Below, one piece after another: positions 1 through 5,732 of a stretch of DNA of 5,732 nt. Positions within the stretch are counted from its first letter, which is position 1. Every line of letters starts with the position of its first letter. The DNA comes from Lachnospiraceae bacterium UBA3821 (GTDB taxonomy: Bacteria > Bacillota > Clostridia > Lachnospirales > Lachnospiraceae): NCBI GenBank assembly GCA_002368865.1, contig DFDT01000041.1, positions 1-5,732 on the forward strand. The letters run 5' to 3'. Below the pieces are notes generated by a model that saw only the letters and a program-made list of their open reading frames with translations, made no database searches and had not been told where the DNA came from. Position numbers and translations under genes: made by a program.

Positions 1-966
1 CTGATCCAGGACGGCAACCAGATCCAGTCCAAAATGGCGGATACAGGCGTGCTGAAGACTTTTATTCCCAAAGAATGGGCGGAGGCGAACGGAACGACAC
101 CGGACGCATACGAAGGGTTTCTTCCGTTGCAGACGCTGAACAAAGTGTTCATGTTTAATAATACGGGAAGCGAGAAGTTTGAAAACTGCTGGGACTTTGT
201 CTATGACGGAGTTCATCCTCTTGCCATGGGAATAGATTCGGAGATCGTCGGAAAGAATTTCCTTATGATGCTGACCCAGGATCAGTATGCTGCCTGGCTG
301 AAGGATGCCTATGAGGATCTGGATGAGTCCAAAAAGGCATATTTTGACCCGGTCATTAAAGAGATGGAAACAGACGCGGCAGATCTGGGACTTGGAGCTG
401 ACGGGGCGTACGCGCTTGCCTGGATTAAACTCTGGGTCAACAGTTATAACGAACAGACTGACGACGGACCGATCTGCAACACACTGGTGGACGCATCAGC
501 CACGGATCAGTCAGGGCTGCTTGTATACTCCAAGCTTCGCTCTGTAGAGGAGTCAGCGGCCGTTTCGGTAAATAATATCACGGTTGCGGCCTATCAGGAC
601 GACTACGAAGGAATCGGCGGATTCGGTTACTGCCACTATCTGTTCCTAACCAAGAACAGCCCGCTTCCGTGGACTTCCTGCGCATTTATAGCTTATATGA
701 CGTGTACCGAGGACGGTTTCGACGCGTGGGGCAAAGATATGGGCGGATACTCCGCCAACCCGCAGGTCGCGGCAGCTGTCGAAGAGAAATATCATCACAG
801 CGAAGCCGGTGGAGATCAATATCCGGCCAAAAACGACCGCGGCTATGAATGGTGGACAGCAGAAGACAGCGGAGAACTGGTCCTTGAGGATCCGCAGTAC
901 TGCGCGGAGGTTTCGTATACCGTAGGAAGCTGGATCGACGTGCTTGACCGGTACTCCGGAAACTGA
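1..966 (+). CDS. ABC transporter extracellular solute-binding protein (5' end missing)
   Basis: The reading frame is open from the first base, so this is the C-terminal 321 residues of a longer protein; the ATG at position 34 is internal, not a start. The visible part has the look of a periplasmic-binding-protein-like fold of the iron/thiamine/polyamine (FbpA/PotD-like) type: an opening segment LIQDGNQIQSK...FIPKEW, typical of the strand and loop before the first hinge, and a late segment with FIAYMTCTEDGFDAW followed by GGYSANP, which resembles the 'F..fl.s.e.q..w....G..san' region near the C-terminus of these proteins. Such proteins are usually 350-450 residues, so about 50-130 residues, including the expected lipoprotein signal, lie outside. 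It would capture the substrate outside the membrane and deliver it to the permease encoded next. The fragment has six cysteines (visible residues 63, 159, 211, 227, 235, 301), which is many for an exported binding protein. The family call is fairly firm; the substrate is unknown. Confidence 0.85.
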   Translation: MIQDGNQIQSKMADTGVLKTFIPKEWAEANGTTPDAYEGFLPLQTLNKVFMFNNTGSEKFENCWDFVYDGVHPLAMGIDSEIVGKNFLMMLTQDQYAAWLKDAYEDLDESKKAYFDPVIKEMETDAADLGLGADGAYALAWIKLWVNSYNEQTDDGPICNTLVDASATDQSGLLVYSKLRSVEESAAVSVNNITVAAYQDDYEGIGGFGYCHYLFLTKNSPLPWTSCAFIAYMTCTEDGFDAWGKDMGGYSANPQVAAAVEEKYHHSEAGGDQYPAKNDRGYEWWTAEDSGELVLEDPQYCAEVSYTVGSWIDVLDRYSGN

Positions 967-988
967 TCTGTAACGGAACTGTAAATCA

Positions 989-1017
989 GGGCGCGGCATT
1001 TTGCAGCGCCCTTTTTT
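989..1017 (+). terminator. Rho-independent terminator between binding-protein and permease genes
   Basis: A six-pair GC stem, GGGCGC (989-994) with GCGCCC (1006-1011), encloses a short GCA/TGC inner stem with a TTT loop and is followed directly by six T (1012-1017). This is a textbook intrinsic terminator on the plus strand. It lies 23 bases after the binding-protein stop and 19 bases before the permease start. Since no promoter is apparent in the remaining gap, it probably acts as a partial terminator, reducing transcription of the permease, ATPase and ligase genes relative to the binding protein. The minus strand lacks a T tract after the stem, so it works in one direction only. Confidence 0.85.
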
Positions 1018-1023
1018 GATCAC

Positions 1024-1028
1024 AGGGG
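1024..1028 (+). promoter_or_regulatory. Ribosome binding site deciding the permease start
   Basis: AGGGG ends eight bases before the ATG at 1037. It supports that ATG over the in-frame TTG at 1001, which would start inside the terminator loop and has no purine-rich site in front of it. Confidence 0.75.
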
Positions 1029-1036
1029 ATGCAATT

Positions 1037-2857
1037 ATGACAGAAACAGAAAACAGAGGGTCTATAGTGCGCAATCGATTAAAGACATGGGCGTCCCAGC
1101 CGGCAAATATTATATTGCTGTTGTTCGGAATACTGCTCACGTTAAGTACTGTAGTGCCCATTATCGCCATTGTGCGGGACACTTTTATGATCCATCCGGG
1201 GACGATCGATCAACATCTCACCGGCCGCTCACAGGGGTATACGGTCGTCAATTATATCGATCTGTTCACCAGTCGCCTGGCGCGAGCCAATCTCTGGCGG
1301 CCTCTTTTCAACACGCTCGTGCTCGCCGCGCTGACCTGCGTGATTTCGATCCTCTTCGGAGGGGTATTCGCTTTTTTGGTCACGCGCACGAACATGAAAC
1401 TGAAGAAGTATCTGAGCGCCATTTTTATTTTTCCCTATATCATGCCGCAATGGACGCTCGCTGTCGTTTGGCAGCATATGTTCTACAGCAACCGGATCAC
1501 AGGCACTTCCGACGGACTGATCGCGTCGCTTTTCGGCGTGTATTTTCCTCGCTGGTGGTGTCAGGGGATCTTTCCGAGCGCAATGGTATTGGGCCTTCAT
1601 TACGCGCCCTTTGCCTATATCCTGATCGGCGGTATTTTTAAGAACATGGACGCGAACCTGGAAGAGGCGGCTACAATTCTGGATACGCCAGGGTGGAGAA
1701 TTATGACCCGAATTACTCTGCCGATGATACGGCCGGCTATCCTTTCCACGATTTTGCTGGTGTTCGGCAGCGCGATGGGGAGTTACCCCGTTCCGCATTA
1801 CCTGAATCTCACTACGCTTTCCACCAAGTATATTTCCATGAACAGCAAATATACCGGGGAGGCAAGTATTCTGGCAATTATCATGATGCTGTTCGGAGTC
1901 CTCTTTCTGGGAGCGAATCAGCTGAGTCTTAAGAGCCGGAAGAATTACACTACTGTAACCGGCAAGTCGGGACAAATGACGAAGATCAACATCGGACGCG
2001 CGGGGAAGTATGTGGTAGCGGGCATCTTTGCGGTAATCACATTTTTTACCAGTCTATGGCCGATCTTTTTGTTTGCACTTGAGACGTTCCTCCCCAATCC
2101 GGGGGATTACAGTTTCCTGTACACAAGAGATCTCGCGCACCTGACTACAAAGTGGTGGGTTACCAGCGAGAACATAACAGAAAACGGCATGTACGGACAG
2201 CCGGGAATCCTGTATAACGCGACGATTTGGCGCGCTTTTGCGGGAACTCTGTTCCTTGCGCTGATGTGTGCGCTGATCGCCGGCACTATCGGCACGCTGA
2301 TCGGATATGCCGTGGCCAGGAAGCGGCGCAGCCGCTGGGCGTCTTATGTCAATAATGTGGCATTTCTTCCTTACCTGATGCCTTCGATCGCAGTAGGAGC
2401 CGCATTTTTCATTCTGTTTTCGAACGAGCACATTAATCTGTTTAACACTTATACGCTTCTGATTATTGCGGGAGTGGTCAAGTACATTCCATTTGCGTCG
2501 AGAAGCTCCCTGAATTCCATGCTCCAGCTGTCCGGGGAACTGGAAGAGGCTGCAATCATACAGAACACACCGTGGTTTCGAAGAATGACCCGAATCATCA
2601 TCCCCATTCAGAAGTCATCGATCATCAGCGGGTATATGCTCCCGTTCATGACCTGCCTGAGGGAGCTATCCCTGTTCCTTCTGTTATGTACGCAAGGGTT
2701 CATATTATCCACAACGCTGGACTATTTTGACGAAATGGGCTTGTACGCTTTTTCGAGCGCCATAAACCTGATCCTGATCGTAACGATCCTGATTTTCAAT
2801 ACTTTGGTAAATAAACTGACAGGCGCAAGCCTTGACAGCGGAATAGGAGGAAACTGA
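1037..2857 (+). CDS. Fused two-domain ABC transporter permease (FbpB/AfuB-like)
   Basis: This 606-residue membrane protein would form the whole channel of an ABC importer, carrying two MetI-like (BPD_transp_1) permease domains in one chain. Hydrophobic segments fall at roughly 24-47, 92-113, 125-150, 180-202, 233-253 and 277-297 in the first half and 330-352, 405-430, 440-465, 470-490, 525-545 and 575-595 in the second, separated by a polar linker around 300-328. Each half has the cytoplasmic EAA loop that docks on the ATPase: EEAA at 209-212 and EEAA at 503-506. Each half also repeats a PYxMP motif (FPYIMP, LPYLMP), a trace of internal duplication. In both EAA loops the usual glycine is replaced (Asp in the first, Asn in the second). 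The fused form and length fit the ferric iron (FbpB/AfuB) family and its phosphonate- and thiamine-transport relatives; the substrate cannot be read from this. The ATG at 1037 is chosen for its ribosome binding site. Its last codons carry the binding site of the ATPase gene, one base downstream, implying translational coupling. Confidence 0.93.
   Translation: MTETENRGSIVRNRLKTWASQPANIILLLFGILLTLSTVVPIIAIVRDTFMIHPGTIDQHLTGRSQGYTVVNYIDLFTSRLARANLWRPLFNTLVLAALTCVISILFGGVFAFLVTRTNMKLKKYLSAIFIFPYIMPQWTLAVVWQHMFYSNRITGTSDGLIASLFGVYFPRWWCQGIFPSAMVLGLHYAPFAYILIGGIFKNMDANLEEAATILDTPGWRIMTRITLPMIRPAILSTILLVFGSAMGSYPVPHYLNLTTLSTKYISMNSKYTGEASILAIIMMLFGVLFLGANQLSLKSRKNYTTVTGKSGQMTKINIGRAGKYVVAGIFAVITFFTSLWPIFLFALETFLPNPGDYSFLYTRDLAHLTTKWWVTSENITENGMYGQPGILYNATIWRAFAGTLFLALMCALIAGTIGTLIGYAVARKRRSRWASYVNNVAFLPYLMPSIAVGAAFFILFSNEHINLFNTYTLLIIAGVVKYIPFASRSSLNSMLQLSGELEEAAIIQNTPWFRRMTRIIIPIQKSSIISGYMLPFMTCLRELSLFLLLCTQGFILSTTLDYFDEMGLYAFSSAINLILIVTILIFNTLVNKLTGASLDSGIGGN
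2845..2850 (+). promoter_or_regulatory. Ribosome binding site of the ATPase gene, inside the permease gene
   Basis: A perfect AGGAGG sits eight bases before the ATG at 2859 and within the last permease codons. Ribosomes ending the permease at 2857 are placed to restart on the ATPase, which fits matched production of the two subunits. Confidence 0.85.
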
Positions 2858-2858
2858 T

Positions 2859-4175
2859 ATGCCGGAAATCGTACTGGAACATGTAACAAAACGCTGGGGG
2901 AGCTTTTACGGAGTAGATGACGTGAGTCTGCAGATTCCGGACAATTCTTTCATAACGCTGCTGGGGCCTTCCGGCTGCGGGAAGACTACGATCCTTCGAA
3001 TGATTGCAGGACTTGAGACGCCGACGAGCGGGAAGATCACGATAGGAGGACAGGTGGTATATGACAGCAGCACGGGGATCAATGTGCCTCCGAACCGCAG
3101 AAATGTCGGATTTCTTTTTCAGAATTACGCGCTTTGGCCCAACATGACTGTGTATGAAAATATAGCCTTCGGGCTCAAGAACATCCGCAGAGACGGAAGA
3201 AAACTTACGAAGCAGGAGATTGATGAACGCGTTGAGGCGGTTTCCCGGGTCGTAAAGATCGGGATGTTTATGGACAGATATCCAGCGGAACTGTCCGGAG
3301 GCCAGCAGCAGAGGGTAGCGATCGCCAGAACGCTGGCACCTGAGCCGCAGGTATTGTTTATGGACGAGCCATTGTCGAACCTCGACGCCAAACTGCGCCT
3401 TGAAATGCGATACGAACTCCAGCGTCTTCATGTGGAAACAGGAAGCACTTTTGTTTATGTCACACACGATCAAATGGAAGCAATGACGCTCGCCACCAAG
3501 ATCTGCCTGATCAACAACGGAGTTCTTCAGCAGTTCGATGCACCGATGACGGTATACGACCGCCCGGCCAATACATTTGTCGGTGATTTTGTGGGCAATC
3601 CTTCCATGAACTTTGTGGAAGCGAAAGGAACAGCATATGAAGACGGTGAGATCTCCCTTTCGCTTTTGGGCGATAAGCGAGCTGTTTTTTGTCCAAATGA
3701 ACCTGTCGATATTCGAAAGTGGCAAAGTGAGCGGGATGAGAAGGAGAGGATCTTCCGTGAGCATGAAAAGGAGCGCTTTTCCAAAAAAGGTGCTGTGGAA
3801 AAGAGCAATAAGGATGAGCTTTTCGCCTATCATGTTCAGAAAGTGGACGAGTTTACGGTTAACGACGGCGAAGGGCGTCCGGCCGTGACGCAGGACGATT
3901 TTGTGCTGGGAATCCGCCCGGAAGATCTCCACCTTGGAACAAACGAAGGAATTCCGGTGACCGTTTACGGCTCCATGCCGACGGGTATGGAGTCAACATT
4001 GAAACTGAGGACAGGAGACTATCTTTTGACGGCAGTAGTCTTCGGCAGCACGATGTTTACGATCGGAGAGGAAAAGAAGATGGTGGCAGACGGAAAGGAT
4101 GTTCTTCTGTTTGACCGCACAAGCGGAAAACTGATCTGTGCGGGAGCACTGAATTTCCGGCCGTCAGAAAACTGA
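2859..4175 (+). CDS. ABC transporter ATP-binding protein (FbpC/PotA/MalK-like)
   Basis: This 438-residue cytoplasmic ATPase would power the importer as a homodimer docked on the two EAA loops of the permease. All nucleotide-binding motifs are intact: Walker A GPSGCGKTT at 36-44, Q-loop Gln88, signature LSGGQQQR at 145-152, Walker B VLFMDEP at 165-171, D-loop SNLD at 173-176 and the switch histidine His203 in VTHD. After residue 240 follows a MalK-type C-terminal regulatory region with NPSMNF (247-252), GIRPEDL (351-357) and a terminal beta-rich segment, as in TOBE-domain ATPases. The family is normally about 350-380 residues. The excess lies between NF and GIRPEDL, a gap of about 100 residues against about 44 in E. 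coli MalK, and includes a very charged, probably helical stretch around 286-320 with WQSERDEKERIFREHEKER. The start has a perfect ribosome binding site eight bases upstream. The role as importer ATPase is firm; the substrate is not known. Confidence 0.95.
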   Translation: MPEIVLEHVTKRWGSFYGVDDVSLQIPDNSFITLLGPSGCGKTTILRMIAGLETPTSGKITIGGQVVYDSSTGINVPPNRRNVGFLFQNYALWPNMTVYENIAFGLKNIRRDGRKLTKQEIDERVEAVSRVVKIGMFMDRYPAELSGGQQQRVAIARTLAPEPQVLFMDEPLSNLDAKLRLEMRYELQRLHVETGSTFVYVTHDQMEAMTLATKICLINNGVLQQFDAPMTVYDRPANTFVGDFVGNPSMNFVEAKGTAYEDGEISLSLLGDKRAVFCPNEPVDIRKWQSERDEKERIFREHEKERFSKKGAVEKSNKDELFAYHVQKVDEFTVNDGEGRPAVTQDDFVLGIRPEDLHLGTNEGIPVTVYGSMPTGMESTLKLRTGDYLLTAVVFGSTMFTIGEEKKMVADGKDVLLFDRTSGKLICAGALNFRPSEN

Positions 4176-4188
4176 ATAAATAAATTGG

Positions 4189-4195
4189 AAGGGAG
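4189..4195 (+). promoter_or_regulatory. Ribosome binding site of the ligase gene
   Basis: AAGGGAG ends six bases before the ATG at 4202, in the 26-base gap behind the ATPase stop. No terminator and no convincing promoter is seen in this gap, so the ligase gene is probably read on the same message as the transporter. An ATG at 4185 in another frame is only the start of a shadow reading frame. Confidence 0.75.
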
Positions 4196-4201
4196 TGGCA
4201 G

Positions 4202-5509
4202 ATGTCTCTTGCAGCACTGGTGTATGAAAGCAGCAGACTATGGAATAATGCATCCAAATCTCCGGATAAGGTGCACTCGGAAAGCCTTGGGACATTTCGG
4301 AGAGCGCTGGATTATGCGTGGAAAAGGACAAAGTTTTACCCGGCATATTGGAAGGATCACGGGATTACGTATAAGGATTTAAAAACCATATCTCCTGAGG
4401 ATATTCCGTGTATTACCAAAGAAGTGGTAAGAAGCCGGTTCGACGAAATAGCTGCGGTTTCCGTGACAAAAAACGATCGCGGGGCTTTTACATCAAAGTC
4501 CGGCGCTGTCATGATCCACAGTTCGGGAAGCACAGGGACACCTGCCTGGTTCCTATACGGGAAACATGCCATAACGATTATAGAGGCCAATTTCGTCAGG
4601 CTCAGCAATCTCGGCGGCAATAACCCGGTAGGATTCAAAGACCTTCCGATTAGAAATTTACACGCTGCGTCTGTGGGTACGGACTATGCCAGTACGATAC
4701 TTCTGCGCAGCGGCCTTTCAAAATATCATGCCGTGAGCACTCTGCTCAAACCATCAGAACCATTGTCAGAATGGGTGGGTACGATAGGAGAGAGTTCTCC
4801 GAATTACTTGTCAGGATATCCCTCGTGCCTGTCTCTTCTTCTTGACTTACAAAAAAGCGGGCATGTAAGGCTTCATCCGCTAAAGATCATAGCAGGCGGG
4901 GAGCCATTGAAGCCCGGCCTGAAAAAGGAACTGCAGGAAGTGTTTGGCGCGGACATAATCGATTATTACGGCTGTTCGGAATCCCTTCTTGTTGGAGCGG
5001 GAAGCAGCTGGTACGACGGGATCTACCTGTTTGATGATATGAATTATTGTGAGATTGACGAACAGGGGCATCTGATACTCACTCCGCTTTACAACCCTGA
5101 ATTCCCGCTTGTTCGATATAAACTGGATGATCTGGTGCAGGGATTTACAAAAGATTATCGCGGAGAACTTCCCTTTACCCATATTGACAAGATATTAGGA
5201 AGAGATGAAGATGTCCTGTGGTTTTTGAACGGGAAGGGATTTCCCGATTTTCTGCATCCGCTTGTCCTGGATGATCTGAACGTCGAAGTGGTCAGAGGGT
5301 TTCAGATTGTTCAGATTGACAAGCACTCGTTTCGAATAGATTATACTGCCGATGCAGCGGATGAAGGCATTGAAAGAAAACTTAAGTACCAGATGAATAA
5401 CATACTTAAGGGAAAAGGGCTTGAGAACCTTCATTATGAAATTCGCTTCTGTACAAATCTTAAAGTAAATCCAAGAAGCGGAAAAATTCCGCTGACGGTG
5501 AAACTGTGA
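4202..5509 (+). CDS. Phenylacetate-CoA ligase-like (PaaK/CapK family) adenylate-forming enzyme
   Basis: This 435-residue cytoplasmic protein belongs to the adenylate-forming superfamily, PaaK-like branch, which activates a carboxylic acid with ATP and normally passes the acyl group to CoA. Length matches PaaK (about 430-440). Visible motifs in order: an N-terminal PaaK-type segment with ALDYAWKRTKFYPAYW (35-50), phosphate-binding loop SSGSTGTP (107-114), AGGEPL (231-236), the adenine-binding YYGCSE (255-260), RYKLDD (305-310) in place of the usual RYxxGD with the ribose-binding Asp kept, the hinge region LGRDED (332-337), and a C-terminal PRSGKIP (424-430) whose Lys428 sits where the adenylation lysine is expected. 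All core residues seem present, so it is probably active. The acid is unknown: related proteins act on phenylacetate and other aryl acids, and some (CapK-like) serve surface polysaccharide or secondary metabolite pathways. Being in the importer operon suggests it acts on the imported compound or on a product of it; that is inference. Confidence 0.88.
   Translation: MSLAALVYESSRLWNNASKSPDKVHSESLGTFRRALDYAWKRTKFYPAYWKDHGITYKDLKTISPEDIPCITKEVVRSRFDEIAAVSVTKNDRGAFTSKSGAVMIHSSGSTGTPAWFLYGKHAITIIEANFVRLSNLGGNNPVGFKDLPIRNLHAASVGTDYASTILLRSGLSKYHAVSTLLKPSEPLSEWVGTIGESSPNYLSGYPSCLSLLLDLQKSGHVRLHPLKIIAGGEPLKPGLKKELQEVFGADIIDYYGCSESLLVGAGSSWYDGIYLFDDMNYCEIDEQGHLILTPLYNPEFPLVRYKLDDLVQGFTKDYRGELPFTHIDKILGRDEDVLWFLNGKGFPDFLHPLVLDDLNVEVVRGFQIVQIDKHSFRIDYTADAADEGIERKLKYQMNNILKGKGLENLHYEIRFCTNLKVNPRSGKIPLTVKL
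5477..5493. repeat. Perfect inverted repeat in the 3' end of the ligase gene
   Basis: AGCGGAA (5477-5483) and TTCCGCT (5487-5493) can pair as a seven-base stem with an AAA loop on the plus strand. It spans the codons for S426-L431 of the ligase, including the presumed catalytic Lys428. For minus-strand transcripts leaving the nucleoside phosphorylase gene it would be a stem followed by a T-rich but broken tail, so it could be a weak terminator; it may equally be a coincidence of codon choice. Confidence 0.4.
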
Positions 5510-5514
5510 GTCGA

Positions 5515-5527
5515 GGAGTCAGACTCC
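5515..5527. terminator. Possible weak bidirectional terminator at a convergent gene junction
   Basis: GGAGTC-A-GACTCC is a perfect palindrome centred between the ligase stop (5509) and the nucleoside phosphorylase stop (5532). As RNA it would fold as a five-pair stem with a three-base loop in either direction. Neither side has a proper T tract (AGATTTAAAT on plus, TCGACTCA on minus), so termination efficiency is doubtful; position is the main argument. Confidence 0.35.
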
Positions 5528-5531
5528 AGAT

Positions 5532-5732
5532 TTAAATATTCAAGACCGCCTCTATACATAGATTTAACGCGTACGCTGCGGAATCATCACCCCAGTTACG
5601 TTCATCATAGAGCTCCGCATCAGCAAGGGTGTCAGCCGCAAAAAGAAGTTCCCCAAAAATCGCACCACGCATCTCGGCACATGCCGCCAGTGCGGAGCAT
5701 TCCATTTCAACAACTGAACATCCTTCTCTTTT
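5532..5732 (-). CDS. Nucleoside phosphorylase family protein (C-terminal fragment)
   Basis: Read on the minus strand, an open frame enters from the right edge and ends at TAA (5532-5534), giving the last 66 residues of a protein whose start lies outside the window. It contains VVEMECSALAACAEMRG, the conserved EME segment that binds the ribose of the nucleoside in the PNP/UDP (nucleoside phosphorylase I) family, then LLFAADTLAD, with Asp34 of the fragment at the position of the catalytic Asp region in these enzymes, and a closing helix SAAYALNLCIEAVLNI. The family splits nucleosides with phosphate into base and ribose-1-phosphate in the cytoplasm. Which base is used (uridine or purine) cannot be told from this part; the wording of the motif is closest in my memory to the uridine-phosphorylase-like 'nucleoside phosphorylase' of clostridia. 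It converges on the transporter operon and is probably a separate transcription unit. Confidence 0.85.
   Translation of the reverse strand, partial: KREGCSVVEMECSALAACAEMRGAIFGELLFAADTLADAELYDERNWGDDSAAYALNLCIEAVLNI

Noticed and set aside
34..36. ATG at 34 as the start of the binding protein
   Set aside because: The frame is open to base 1 with protein-like sequence, there is no ribosome binding site, and the product would lack both a signal peptide and the first lobe.
1001..1036. An upstream TTG start for the permease, adding 12 residues
   Set aside because: The TTG is inside the terminator loop and no ribosome binding site precedes it, while the ATG at 1037 has AGGGG at proper distance.
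646..1182. A 178-residue minus-strand frame crossing the binding-protein/permease gap
   Set aside because: It runs through the terminator stem and two real genes, and shows no motif or translation signal.
1229..1975. A 248-residue minus-strand open frame opposite the permease
   Set aside because: It is antisense to a clear two-domain permease, very polar and His/Arg/Gln-rich, without any known motif; a shadow frame.
2796..3932. A 378-residue open frame on the minus strand covering most of the ATPase gene
   Set aside because: It lies opposite an ATPase with every motif intact, has no ribosome binding site or recognisable domain, and its composition (rich in Arg, His, Ser, Leu) is typical of antisense shadow frames.
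4408..4638. Small frames on both strands within the ligase gene
   Set aside because: They overlap the phosphate-binding loop region of a well-supported enzyme and have no independent start signals or motifs.
1..5732. Defence system, mobile element or CRISPR content
   Set aside because: No transposase, integrase, direct-repeat array, toxin-antitoxin or nuclease gene was seen; all gene content is transport and metabolism.

Overview
The window looks like a stretch of chromosome from a Gram-positive anaerobe, most likely a clostridial (Lachnospiraceae-like) Bacillota. This is inferred from strong AGGAGG/AAGGGAG-type ribosome binding sites, tight gene packing, a U-tailed intrinsic terminator, roughly balanced base composition, and protein sequences of clostridial flavour. 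No rRNA, tRNA, CRISPR array, insertion sequence or phage gene was seen.

Layout. Positions 1-966 hold the C-terminal part of an extracellular solute-binding protein; its start and signal peptide lie upstream of the window. A strong intrinsic terminator (989-1017) sits just behind it. At 1037-2857 is a fused, two-domain (about 12 membrane segments) ABC permease of the FbpB/AfuB type, followed one base later by its ATPase (2859-4175, MalK/FbpC-like with a C-terminal TOBE-type domain). After 26 bases comes an adenylate-forming enzyme of the phenylacetate-CoA ligase (PaaK/CapK-like) family (4202-5509). All four read on the plus strand and look like one operon. Facing them, 22 bases away, is the 3' end of a minus-strand nucleoside phosphorylase gene (5532-5732, continuing past the right edge).

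How they fit together. The first three genes make a complete one-permease ABC importer: a surface-tethered binding protein, a membrane channel with both permease halves in one chain, and an ATPase that would work as a homodimer. Relatives of this architecture import ferric iron, thiamine, polyamines or phosphonates, but the sequence does not identify the substrate here. The downstream ligase suggests, as inference, that the imported compound could be a carboxylic acid that is adenylated and joined to CoA (or another acceptor) on entry. The terminator after the binding-protein gene would let that protein be made in excess over the membrane parts.

Most of the window is ordinary transport and metabolic gene content. 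The points worth a second look are the transporter-ligase pairing, a roughly 55-residue charged insertion in the ATPase regulatory domain, the near-identical but non-canonical EAA loops of the permease, the terminator inside the operon, and the inverted repeats at the convergent gene junction.
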